From Deinococcus grandis (GTDB lineage: Bacteria; Deinococcota; Deinococci; Deinococcales; Deinococcaceae): a stretch of 64,000 nt of DNA. A program made the translations under genes and the position numbers. The stretch spans positions 2,427,501 to 2,491,500 of the forward strand of contig NZ_BCMS01000001.1 in the NCBI RefSeq assembly GCF_001485435.1. Reading direction: 5' to 3'. This document shows, piece by piece, positions 1 through 8,117 of this stretch. Under the pieces are notes generated by a model, which worked only from the letters and a program-made list of their open reading frames with translations, had not been told where the DNA came from and did no database searches. The stretch's first letter is position 1, and every line of letters begins with the position of its first letter.

Positions 1-571
1 TGCGGCCCTGGCTCTCGGTAGCGGGAACGCGCTGCACGCGGTGCACGCCGCGTTCCCATTTGAAGGCGCGGAACGCGCCGTCGCCCGTGATCTCGGCGAC
101 GACCTTGCTCGCGCCGCCCAGGTCGCTCTCGCTGGCGTCCAGGACGGTCACCTTCAGGCCCAACCCGTCGGCGTAGCGGGTGTACATGCGCAGCAGGTCC
201 ATCACGAACAGCCCGGCCTCGGCGCCACCCGCCCCGGCGCGCAGTTCCAGGATCACGTCCTTCGTGTCGTCCGGGTCGGTGGGGAGCAGCAGCACGACGA
301 GGTCCGATTCGATCTCGGCCAGTCGCGCCTCCAGGGCCTGCACCTCCCCGGCGGCCAGTTCACGCATGTCGGGATCGGTCAGGAGTTCGCGGGCGCCGGT
401 CAGGTCGCCCTGCAGCCCGTCGCGTTCGCGCAGCAGGGTCACGAGCGGCAGGAGTTCGCGGTGGCGGCGGGTCAGGCGGGCGTACTCGCGCGGGTCGGCC
501 AGCGCGGCCGGGTCGCCCAGGGCACGCTCGACCTTGCCGAATTCCGCCGCGAGTTCATCGAGGCGGCTCAC
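1..571 (-). CDS. prfA: Peptide chain release factor 1 (C-terminus beyond window)
   Basis: RF1 recognises UAA and UAG stop codons in the ribosomal A site and triggers peptide release. The 190 visible codons start MSRLDELAAEFGKVE and hold the helical N-terminal domain. The start of the catalytic region follows, including LELRAGAGGAEAG and KWERGVHRVQRVP, which are typical of class I release factors. The GGQ loop lies outside the window. I chose the GTG at 571 because it aligns with known RF1 N-termini and no ATG lies in frame upstream. This GTG overlaps the stop codon of a 24-codon leaderless ORF (GTGA), so translation may be coupled to it. The family assignment is secure; the exact start is inferred. 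Confidence 0.95.
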   Translation of the reverse strand, partial: MSRLDELAAEFGKVERALGDPAALADPREYARLTRRHRELLPLVTLLRERDGLQGDLTGARELLTDPDMRELAAGEVQALEARLAEIESDLVVLLLPTDPDDTKDVILELRAGAGGAEAGLFVMDLLRMYTRYADGLGLKVTVLDASESDLGGASKVVAEITGDGAFRAFKWERGVHRVQRVPATESQGR

Positions 572-642
572 GGGGCGGGGGAGCGCCCGCGTGCTCGGCA
601 CGGCGGACGGCTGTGGGCAGACAGGGTGGACACGGGCATCAT
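568..642 (-). CDS. Possible 24-aa leaderless leader peptide overlapping prfA
   Basis: This short ORF starts with ATG ATG and encodes a 24-residue Arg/Pro/Ser-rich peptide. Its TGA overlaps the GTG start of prfA. A good -10 box, TAGACT at 649-654, ends 6 nt before the first ATG, the spacing typical of leaderless mRNAs in this window. Ribosomes loading at the mRNA 5' end would translate it and stop exactly at the prfA start. Whether the peptide matters or only the coupling is unknown. It could also be a chance ORF. Confidence 0.4.
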   Translation of the reverse strand: MMPVSTLSAHSRPPCRARGRSPAP

Positions 643-648
643 GAGCGC

Positions 649-654
649 AGTCTA
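649..654 (-). promoter_or_regulatory. -10 box (TAGACT) for prfA leader ORF
   Basis: TAGACT on the minus strand lies 6 nt upstream of the ATG at 642. It matches the TANNNT-spacer-ATG pattern repeated through this window. No convincing -35 hexamer is visible. Confidence 0.5.
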
Positions 655-711
655 GCGCCCGCCTGTGAGCGCCTGTGGACACGTTCCCCTGACGCGACGC
701 TCACAGTGGGC

Positions 712-757
712 CTGCCGGGTGTCAGGTGCCCATGCGATCCTACCTGACACCCGGCAG
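712..757. repeat. 16-bp perfect inverted repeat between divergent prfA and hom
   Basis: CTGCCGGGTGTCAGGT at 712-727 is repeated in exact inverse at 742-757 around a 14-nt loop. It lies in the 5' regions of two divergent genes, upstream of both predicted -10 boxes, so it is not an ordinary 3' terminator. It could be a regulator site, a terminator shielding the two promoters from readthrough, or a small structured RNA. Nothing in the sequence decides between these. Confidence 0.6.
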
Positions 758-816
758 CCTCTCCCCCACCGGGAATGCGTCTAATCCAGGGGTCCGGACG
801 TGGGGGGCGGGGGCGC

Positions 817-822
817 TACAGT
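817..822 (+). promoter_or_regulatory. -10 box (TACAGT) of hom
   Basis: TACAGT, a 7-nt spacer and the hom ATG form a leaderless-type promoter. No strong -35 is visible. Confidence 0.55.
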
Positions 823-829
823 CGGGCGC

Positions 830-1792
830 ATGAGAACCGTGACCGTCGGCGTGCTGGGCTGTGGGACCGTGGGGCAGGACGTCCTGAACCTGATCCAGAA
901 ACGCGAGGCGATCTTCGCGGATCTGGGCGTGCGGATCGAGGTGGCGGGCGTGCTCGTGCGGGACACCTCCCGCCCGCGCGCCTGCCCGCCCGGCACGCCC
1001 CTGACGACCGACCCGGCATTCCTGCAGGAGTGCGGCGTGGTGATCGAGGCGATGGGCGGCGTGGAGCGCCCCATGGACCTCCTGCGTCCGTACCTGCGCT
1101 CGGGCCGCCCGGTGATCACGGCGAACAAGGCGCTGCTGGCCGAGAAATGGGACGAACTGCGTGACTACGCGCTGGACGGCAAGCTGTACTACGAGGCGTC
1201 CGTGATGGCCGGGACGCCCGTGATCGGCCCGATGAGCACCGTGCTGCGCGCCAGCACCTTCGGGCGCCTCCAGGCGGTCCTGAACGGCACGTGCCTGTAC
1301 ATCATCACGCAGATGGAACAGGGCAAGGAGTACGCCCAGGCGCTCGCGGAAGCGCAGGCGCTGGGGTACGCGGAGGACCCGCCCACCCTGGACGTCGGCG
1401 GGTTCGACACGGCCCACAAACTGACGGTCCTGGCGCGCTTCTGCGCGGACGGCAACTTCCCGTTCGACCGGGTGCAGGTGCAGGGCATTGAGGGGCTGAC
1501 CCTCGCGGACGTGCAGGGCGCCCGCGCGCGCGGTGAACGCATCAAACTCGTCGCGGAACTGGAACGCGTGAATGGAGAGTGGCAGGCCCGCGTCTCCCCG
1601 CAGTCCCTCCCGGAGGACCACCCGCTGTGCAACGCCGGGGCCAGCCGCAACGCCATGGTGTACGAGGGCGAGGAATGCGGCACCCTGATCTTCGCCGGGG
1701 GCGGCGCGGGCGGCATGGTCACCGCGAGCGCCATGGTCGGCGACCTGCTCGACTGGGTGATCGGCTTCCCCGGGCACGTGCCTCTGCACTGA
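830..1792 (+). CDS. hom: Homoserine dehydrogenase, short form
   Basis: It reduces aspartate semialdehyde to homoserine with NAD(P)H, the branch point toward threonine and methionine. The 320-aa protein opens with a Rossmann motif (VGVLGCGTVGQDV). The catalytic domain contains ANKALLAEKWDEL, the NGTCLYIITQM stretch and PPTLDVGGFDTAHKL. It stops after the catalytic core, so the C-terminal ACT regulatory domain of many homologues is absent, which suggests no allosteric threonine control. The ATG at 830 follows a TACAGT box (817-822) by 7 nt, fitting a leaderless mRNA. A terminator follows. Confidence 0.93.
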   Translation: MRTVTVGVLGCGTVGQDVLNLIQKREAIFADLGVRIEVAGVLVRDTSRPRACPPGTPLTTDPAFLQECGVVIEAMGGVERPMDLLRPYLRSGRPVITANKALLAEKWDELRDYALDGKLYYEASVMAGTPVIGPMSTVLRASTFGRLQAVLNGTCLYIITQMEQGKEYAQALAEAQALGYAEDPPTLDVGGFDTAHKLTVLARFCADGNFPFDRVQVQGIEGLTLADVQGARARGERIKLVAELERVNGEWQARVSPQSLPEDHPLCNAGASRNAMVYEGEECGTLIFAGGGAGGMVTASAMVGDLLDWVIGFPGHVPLH

Positions 1793-1800
1793 ATTCTGGG

Positions 1801-1945
1801 GTGTGGGGAGTGGGCAGTAGGGAGTGGGAACAGCAGAAGCAGGGAGCGTCGGCACTCGCCTTCGCTCCCTGTTTTTCTGTCTGGTGGCTTCAGCGGGGGC
1901 GGGTCAGGCGCGCGACCCACTCCCCACTTCCCACACCCCACTGCC
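1801..1945. repeat. Heptad-repeat palindrome H1 between hom and SIS gene
   Basis: The left arm (1803-1830) is a tandem of 7-nt units of the GTGGGNN type. The right arm (about 1917-1945) is the inverse, built from CCCACNN units. The arms flank the hom terminator. Related structures occur after trpS, tdh, murJ/ydcF and the SDR gene. Confidence 0.7.
1840..1876 (+). terminator. Rho-independent terminator of hom
   Basis: CAGGGAGCG (1840-1848) pairs with CGCTCCCTG (1863-1871) and is followed directly by TTTTT on the plus strand. Confidence 0.85.
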
Positions 1946-1950
1946 CCCGT

Positions 1951-2952
1951 TCACTGCTCGTCGCGGTCGTCCCCGTCCTCGTCGAGTTCCACGTCGTCCA
2001 GGTCCTGGTCGTCGGCCCAGTCCTTGACGACGTTCGTGCGGCGCAGGTCGTCGCGGGGCGCGGCGAGGCGGGCCTGTTCGCGGTCCTCGCCGCTCATGAC
2101 GCCCTGCGCGCGGCCCAGGACGGGCTGGTCGGCGGCGGACGCGCCGTAGCGTTCCGCGAGGTACGCGGCGACCCACGCGCCGAAGTACCACAGGGCCAGC
2201 TGAGCCGGGTACCCGACGGCGCCGTCCGGGGAGGGCACGTGGATGATCTCGTCGATGCGGGATTCGAGGACCTCGCGCGCGAGCAGGAGGGTGTCGTCGG
2301 CGTCCCCGAGGATCACGGCGACCTTGGCGTCGCCCTTCTCGTGCTGCGCCTCGAACGCGCCGGTCACCAGGGGTAGGGGGTCGCCGATCAGGGGCACGCT
2401 GAGGGTCTTGCCGGTGCGGGCCAGCAGCTGCTGCCACGCGTGCGGCAGGGCGTCCGCGTCGGGCGCGGCGAGCAGCAGCGGCGTGCGGCCCCACAGGCTC
2501 CAGGCGAGGTCGCGGGCGGGGTTGTTCTCCGTGACGTGCGGGGCGCAGCGGGCGGCGAGGTCGGCCAGCAGGGCGTCGGCGGCCTGGGCGTCCTCGCTGT
2601 GCCCGGTGGCGTGGGCGACGAACTGCGCGAAGTGGTACGTGGCGAGCGGCCCGCCGGGGACCAGGGTGTCGATCTCCTCGGGGGTGCCGCCGGTGGCAAC
2701 GCGGCGCACCTGCGCGCCGGCGACGCTGGCGAGGTCGGCGTAGTCGGTGGCCAGCGCGGCGGCGTCGGGGCTGCTCAGCACGAACTGCGTGCCGCTGCGG
2801 GTGAGGCTGCTCGCCACGAGCGTCTGCGCGAGGTGCGCCGCCAGGGTGCCCTCGCCGCTGCCGACGAGGCCGTAGGGGGCGTCCTCGGGGCGGGTGGGGC
2901 CGCTGTAGCTGCCGGGCAGCGTTTCAAGCAGGGTCAGGAGGTGGGTGCTCAT
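1951..2952 (-). CDS. SIS-domain protein, phosphoglucose/phosphomannose isomerase-like
   Basis: The 333-aa protein resembles the archaeal/bacterial bifunctional phosphoglucose/phosphomannose isomerase group, two SIS sugar-phosphate-binding folds in tandem. GLVGSGEGTLAAHLAQ near the N-terminus is the expected Gly/Ser sugar-phosphate loop. The second half has the SIS layout with VAVILGDADD and a helical end. The last 30 residues are very acidic. I do not see enough active-site conservation to call it an active isomerase. The ATG at 2952 is preceded by TACCCT with a 7-nt spacer, supporting this start over the longer reading frame. Its 3' end faces hom across the H1 palindrome. Confidence 0.7.
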   Translation of the reverse strand: MSTHLLTLLETLPGSYSGPTRPEDAPYGLVGSGEGTLAAHLAQTLVASSLTRSGTQFVLSSPDAAALATDYADLASVAGAQVRRVATGGTPEEIDTLVPGGPLATYHFAQFVAHATGHSEDAQAADALLADLAARCAPHVTENNPARDLAWSLWGRTPLLLAAPDADALPHAWQQLLARTGKTLSVPLIGDPLPLVTGAFEAQHEKGDAKVAVILGDADDTLLLAREVLESRIDEIIHVPSPDGAVGYPAQLALWYFGAWVAAYLAERYGASAADQPVLGRAQGVMSGEDREQARLAAPRDDLRRTNVVKDWADDQDLDDVELDEDGDDRDEQ

Positions 2953-3067
2953 GCGCTTCAGGGTACAGGCTCCGGGCGGGGGGCGGGGTGACGCGCGGCG
3001 ACCGGATGGGGCGAAAAGTGCGTCAGGCACGCATTCTTTTTCTTCACGTCCGCTTAATTCTGCGTGC

Positions 3068-3073
3068 TAGAAT
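3068..3073 (+). promoter_or_regulatory. Candidate -10 (TAGAAT) reading across the tRNA gene toward the foldase gene
   Basis: TAGAAT is close to consensus and sits in a locally AT-rich stretch. A transcript from here would run antisense through tRNA-Arg and then enter the foldase gene at 3275. A GTG at 3081 follows with the leaderless spacing, but the 65-codon frame it opens is antisense to the tRNA and is probably not a real gene. Confidence 0.35.
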
Positions 3074-3123
3074 CCGGCCCGTGCGCTTCAAGACAACCGC
3101 CGGGGACGCCTGCGTCCTGAACG

Positions 3124-3149
3124 AAAAACACCACCCCGAGGGGTGGCGT
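3124..3149 (-). terminator. Terminator of tRNA-Arg
   Basis: On the minus strand a 9-bp stem with a CTCG tetraloop (3128-3149) is followed by a T-run (3124-3128). It lies just downstream of the tRNA CCA end. Confidence 0.85.
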
Positions 3150-3157
3150 TCAGTGGG

Positions 3158-3234
<77 letters not shown>

Positions 3235-3245
3235 AGAGCTCCGGT

Positions 3246-3274
3246 ACCCTAGCACCTCGCATGAAGGAGATCAA
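3246..3274 (-). promoter_or_regulatory. Sigma70-type promoter of tRNA-Arg
   Basis: TTGATC (-35, 3269-3274) and TAGGGT (-10, 3246-3251) are separated by exactly 17 nt and end about 12 nt before the mature tRNA. The -35 overlaps the ribosome-binding site of the divergent foldase gene (AAGGAG at 3264-3269). Confidence 0.75.
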
Positions 3275-5164
3275 GTGAACAAGAAGAAACTCGTGAACGT
3301 CCTGATGGGCGTCCTGGCCCTGCTGCTCGTGGTCGGCATGGCCTACCAGTTCACCCCGAACCTGGGCGACCTGTTCAACAAGCAGACCGGCACGCCTGCC
3401 CTGACCGTGAACGGCACGACCGTCACCGTCGAGCAGCTCGAGGCCGCCAAGCGGCAGAATCCGGTCCTGAGCAGCACCGATACCGGCGTTCTCGGCGACG
3501 ACTTCAAGACGTACGTGGTCGCGCAGCAGGTCGATCAGACGCTCGTGTCGAACGCCGTGAAGGACATCAAGGTCAGCCGCAGCGACGTGGACGCCAAGGT
3601 GAAGGAAGTCCGCGCGCAGAACAACCTGACCGATAACAAGGCCTGGACGGACGCGCTGCAGGGCGTGGGCCTGACCGACAGCGACTACCGCAAGCAGGTG
3701 CGCCAGAGCCTCGCCATCGAACGCCGGGTCGACGAGATCAAGAAGGGCGTGCCCGCCGCGACCGACGCGGAACTCCAGGCGTACTACGACCTGAACCAGG
3801 AGAAGTACCAGACGGACGCGCGCATCCAGGGCCGTCAGATCGTCGTGGCGGACAAGGCCAAGGCCGCGGACCTCCTGAAGCAGCTCCGGGGCGGCGCGGA
3901 CTTCGCGCAGCTCGCGGGCGCCAACAGCACCGAGTTCAAGGACCGGGGCGGCGCCCTGGGCCCCATCGAGAACGGCGCGCCGCGCCCCGTGGCGCAGGTG
4001 GCGCTGCCCAGCGAGGTCGGCGCGGCCGCCTTCGCCCTGAAGGATGGCGGCCTGACCGACGTCGTCGAGAGCGGCGGGAAGTTCTACATCGTGAAGGTCG
4101 AGAAGTATCTCGCCCCCAGCGCCAAGCCCTTCGCCGAGGCCAAGAGCGACGTGGCCACCGCCGTGAACGCCAGCAAGCAGAACGCCGCCGTGGAAGCCTG
4201 GGTCGAGGGTCTGCGCAAGGACGCCAGGATCGAGTTCAAGGACCTGAACTGGAAGGTCGAGGACCCCACCGTCGCCACCGTCGCCGGGCAGAACGTCCGC
4301 TACTCGCAGGTGATCGAACAGGTCGTGCAGAACCAGCAGTTCGCCAGCCTGCTGCAGCAGGTGCCTGCCGAGCAGGCCTCGCAGCTCGTGAACGGCATCC
4401 TGAAACCGCAGGTCGTGCAGCAGATCATCCAGGGGTACGGCGCGCCCACCATCGCCGAGCGCCTGAAGCTGAACCTCGTCGGCACCCGCCAGGAGATCGC
4501 GCAGGGCGTCGCCGCGTACGGCGCGCGGAACGCGAAGGTCACCGACGCGGACCTGCAGGCGTACTACACCGAGAACAAGGCCCAGTTCGAATCGCCCGCC
4601 AGCGCGGCGGTCAGCGAGGCCAGCTTCAAGGACCAGGCCAAGGCCGTGGCCTTCCGGGGCAGCTACACCCGTGGCGACTTCGTCTCGGCGGCCAGCAAGG
4701 CCGGGGGCACCGTCAGCGAGCGCGGCACCGTCACCGCCGGGGACGGCAAGCTGAGTGAGGAACTGAACGCCGCCGTGTTCGCCGCCAAGTCCCTCAAGGA
4801 CGCCGCCGACGGCAGCCTGAGCGACGTCGTGAAGGTCGGCGACCGCTACTCGGTGCTGTACGTCACCGACCTGAAGCCCGCCGAGACCAAGAGCTTCGCC
4901 GAGGTGCGCGACCAGATCGAGCCGGTCGTGCTGGGCCAGAAGAAGAGCAGCGAGGGCCAGACCTTCCTGGACGCCCAGGTGAAGACCCTCAAGCCCACCG
5001 ACAACCTGAAGACCGTGCTGGCCGCGCAGGAGAAGCGCGTGGCCGCCGCGGCGCCCAAGACGCCCGCCACGCCCGCCAAGGACAGCACCGACGGCCAGAC
5101 GGACGGCGCGGCGACCACTCCCAAGACGGACGGCAGCGCCACGCCGCCCACCAGCGACAAGTAA
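3275..5164 (+). CDS. SurA/PpiC-type peptidylprolyl isomerase, membrane-anchored
   Basis: A predicted extracytoplasmic foldase of 629 aa. Residues 5-24 form a single hydrophobic anchor. A SurA N-terminal-like helical domain follows (about 40-165), with VNGTTVTVEQLEAAK and the paired helices typical of chaperone arms. A parvulin PPIC core lies at about 180-285 (GADFAQLAGANSTEFKDRGG and ALKDGGLTDVVESGGKFYIVKVE). A second, weaker chaperone/parvulin copy spans about 290-575, including SLSDVVKVGDRYSVLYV. The tail is Ala/Thr/Lys-rich and disordered. The GTG at 3275 has a good RBS, AAGGAG, 5 nt upstream. It ends at a strong terminator. Confidence 0.88.
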   Translation: MNKKKLVNVLMGVLALLLVVGMAYQFTPNLGDLFNKQTGTPALTVNGTTVTVEQLEAAKRQNPVLSSTDTGVLGDDFKTYVVAQQVDQTLVSNAVKDIKVSRSDVDAKVKEVRAQNNLTDNKAWTDALQGVGLTDSDYRKQVRQSLAIERRVDEIKKGVPAATDAELQAYYDLNQEKYQTDARIQGRQIVVADKAKAADLLKQLRGGADFAQLAGANSTEFKDRGGALGPIENGAPRPVAQVALPSEVGAAAFALKDGGLTDVVESGGKFYIVKVEKYLAPSAKPFAEAKSDVATAVNASKQNAAVEAWVEGLRKDARIEFKDLNWKVEDPTVATVAGQNVRYSQVIEQVVQNQQFASLLQQVPAEQASQLVNGILKPQVVQQIIQGYGAPTIAERLKLNLVGTRQEIAQGVAAYGARNAKVTDADLQAYYTENKAQFESPASAAVSEASFKDQAKAVAFRGSYTRGDFVSAASKAGGTVSERGTVTAGDGKLSEELNAAVFAAKSLKDAADGSLSDVVKVGDRYSVLYVTDLKPAETKSFAEVRDQIEPVVLGQKKSSEGQTFLDAQVKTLKPTDNLKTVLAAQEKRVAAAAPKTPATPAKDSTDGQTDGAATTPKTDGSATPPTSDK

Positions 5165-5179
5165 AGCCCTCACGCAGCG

Positions 5180-5214
5180 CCGCCCCGGTCCGTCATGGTC
5201 CGGGGCGGTTGTTC
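5180..5214 (+). terminator. Terminator of the foldase gene
   Basis: CCGCCCCGG (5180-5188) pairs with CCGGGGCGG (5200-5208) and is followed by TTGTT. It also sits at the 3' end of the convergent FUN14 gene. Confidence 0.75.
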
Positions 5215-5218
5215 GTGT

Positions 5219-5599
5219 CTACACGCGGGCGCGCAGGCCCAGCAGCAGGCCCGCCGTGAACGCCCCGGCAAAGGGCAGGTTCGCGGTGAGCAGGCGGGCC
5301 AGCCACGCGCCGCCGTTCTCGCGGCCCTGCGCCAGCCACGGCTCGGCCAGAGCCTGCACGCGCAACCAGTTCACGCTGACCAGATCGAAGTACGCCAGGA
5401 CCTGCACCGTGATGAACAGCACGCCCAGCCCCACCAGCGCCCAGCGGCCGATGTGTTTCAGGGCGACGCCCGTCGCGAAGCCCAGCAGCGCGCCGACGCT
5501 CAGGTCGGGCAGCAGGGGCTTCAGGGCGTCCGCGAACCCCGCCGGGGCGGGCGCGGCCGCGCTGACATGAAGGAGGATGGTGGAACCGGTGGCGCTCAA
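5219..5599 (-). CDS. FUN14-family small membrane protein
   Basis: The 126-aa protein has the FUN14 layout: a Gly-rich first helix (LSVGALLGFATGVALKHIGR), a second hydrophobic helix (ALVGLGVLFITVQVLAYF), and a C-terminal Gly/Leu-rich helix (AGAFTAGLLLGLRA). Bacterial members have no settled function. I see no in-frame ATG or GTG near the beginning, so the TTG at 5599 is the likely start. TAGGAT (5609-5614) lies 9 nt upstream on the minus strand. It is divergent from the ECF sigma gene. Confidence 0.7.
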   Translation of the reverse strand: MSATGSTILLHVSAAAPAPAGFADALKPLLPDLSVGALLGFATGVALKHIGRWALVGLGVLFITVQVLAYFDLVSVNWLRVQALAEPWLAQGRENGGAWLARLLTANLPFAGAFTAGLLLGLRARV

Positions 5600-5684
5600 G
5601 GTGCGCGCATCCTAGCGCGCCGGGACGGCTGCGCCGAAAGGCGGAGGGCGCGCCGGGGCGAGGCGCGGTATGGTGTAGGGCACC

Positions 5685-6275
5685 GTGACCCTCCCGACCG
5701 AGCCCTCCCTTCCCGACGTGATCTCCCCAGAGCTGTATGGGCGCCTGTGCGCGGGTGAGGAGCAGGCCTGGTTCGAGTTCGTGCAGGAGTACGAGGGCCG
5801 CATGTACGGCTACCTGTACCGCCTGGAAGGCAACAGCGAGGACGCGCTGGACCTGACGCAGGAGGTCTTCTACCGCGCGTGGCGCAGCATCCGCACGTTC
5901 CGCGCCGGGGAGCGGGTGCTGCCGTGGCTGTATCAGGTGGCGCGCAACACGCAGATCGAATCGCACCGCCGTAAGCAGTTGCAGCGCTTCTCGCTGGAAC
6001 AGGCCCGCGAGGACGTGGGCTTCGAGGTGACCAGCGAACGCCGCTCACCCGTGCAGGCCGCCGAGAGTGCAGACGCGCAGGACCGCGTGCAACGCGCCCT
6101 GTCGCAGCTGCCGCACGAGTACCGCGAGGCGGTCGTGCTGCGCTTCGTCGAGGACCTCAGTTACGACGAGATCGCGCAGATTCAGGGCGTGGCGGTCGGT
6201 ACGGCCAAGAGCCGCGTGTTCCGCGCCAAGGAGCAGCTCGCCGACCTGCTGGAGAGCGTCGCCGACGTCCACTGA
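5685..6275 (+). CDS. ECF-type RNA polymerase sigma factor
   Basis: A group IV sigma factor of 196 aa. Region 2 is at about 25-95, with DALDLTQEVFYRAWRSIRTF (core binding and -10 recognition). Region 4 is at about 130-190 with a helix-turn-helix (LSYDEIAQIQGVAVGTAKSRVF) for -35 recognition. No region 3 and no adjacent anti-sigma gene are present, so how it is controlled is not apparent. The start is GTG at 5685; a TATGGT box (5669-5674) lies 10 nt upstream. The start could be slightly different. Confidence 0.88.
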   Translation: MTLPTEPSLPDVISPELYGRLCAGEEQAWFEFVQEYEGRMYGYLYRLEGNSEDALDLTQEVFYRAWRSIRTFRAGERVLPWLYQVARNTQIESHRRKQLQRFSLEQAREDVGFEVTSERRSPVQAAESADAQDRVQRALSQLPHEYREAVVLRFVEDLSYDEIAQIQGVAVGTAKSRVFRAKEQLADLLESVADVH

Positions 6276-6345
6276 CCTCAACTCGGAGTGGGCGTTCCCA
6301 CCCCGGTGACCCGCGGCTGGAACGAACGCCCGTTATTCTCCGGGC

Positions 6346-7518
<1,173 letters not shown>

Positions 7519-7619
7519 CACAGCAACAATCAGGGGGCGGATGGCGACAGGAAGGCTCCCGCCCCTCTTCGTGGGCGGATGAGCACAACCGCAGATCACG
7601 CGCGTCGTAAGGTGCCGGT

Positions 7620-8066
7620 ATGCCACGCCGCGCGTTCCTGCCCCTGCTGGGCGTTCTGATGTGGAGTCCGCCGACTTCCAGCGCAGCCCCTGCACCCGAC
7701 TGCTACGCCTTCGCGGATTGGCTTCAGTCCTCCCTGCACGCGCCGCTGGACGTGACGACTCTGCGGAAAACCGGCAGTCAGGGCCAGCCCAGAATCTACG
7801 TGTACACCCGGGAGTTCAGGAACACCTGCGTCACTGCACCGGCCAGCAGTTTCGGATTCGTCAACCTCCTCGTCGGCCCGGACCGCGCCGTGCAGCGCAT
7901 CACCCTCTCCGGGGACGCTGGGCCTCTGCGGGCGCTCGCTGCGTCCCTCGACCCGCGGCACCTGGGGGCCGTGCGGCTCGGCGGCCTGCCGTTCACGTTC
8001 GAGGCAGTGCCCGGGCAGATCACGCTGACGCCCGCGCAGCCACTGACTGTCGTGGATCACCGGTAG
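7620..8066 (+). CDS. Hypothetical secreted protein
   Basis: I do not recognise this 148-aa protein. It starts with a short basic stretch and a hydrophobic segment ending in SSAAPAP, a plausible signal peptide of about 24 residues. The mature part has two cysteines (in APDCYAF and RNTCVTA) that could form a disulphide, and alternating beta-type segments. The ATG at 7620 follows a TAAGGT box by about 6 nt. It stands alone between the thiolase and the serine hydrolase. Confidence 0.6.
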   Translation: MPRRAFLPLLGVLMWSPPTSSAAPAPDCYAFADWLQSSLHAPLDVTTLRKTGSQGQPRIYVYTREFRNTCVTAPASSFGFVNLLVGPDRAVQRITLSGDAGPLRALAASLDPRHLGAVRLGGLPFTFEAVPGQITLTPAQPLTVVDHR

Positions 8067-8117
8067 GTGCGCCACCTGGCGGATGCCGCCGCAGTGGCAC
8101 CTCCCGTAGCGTGGGGC

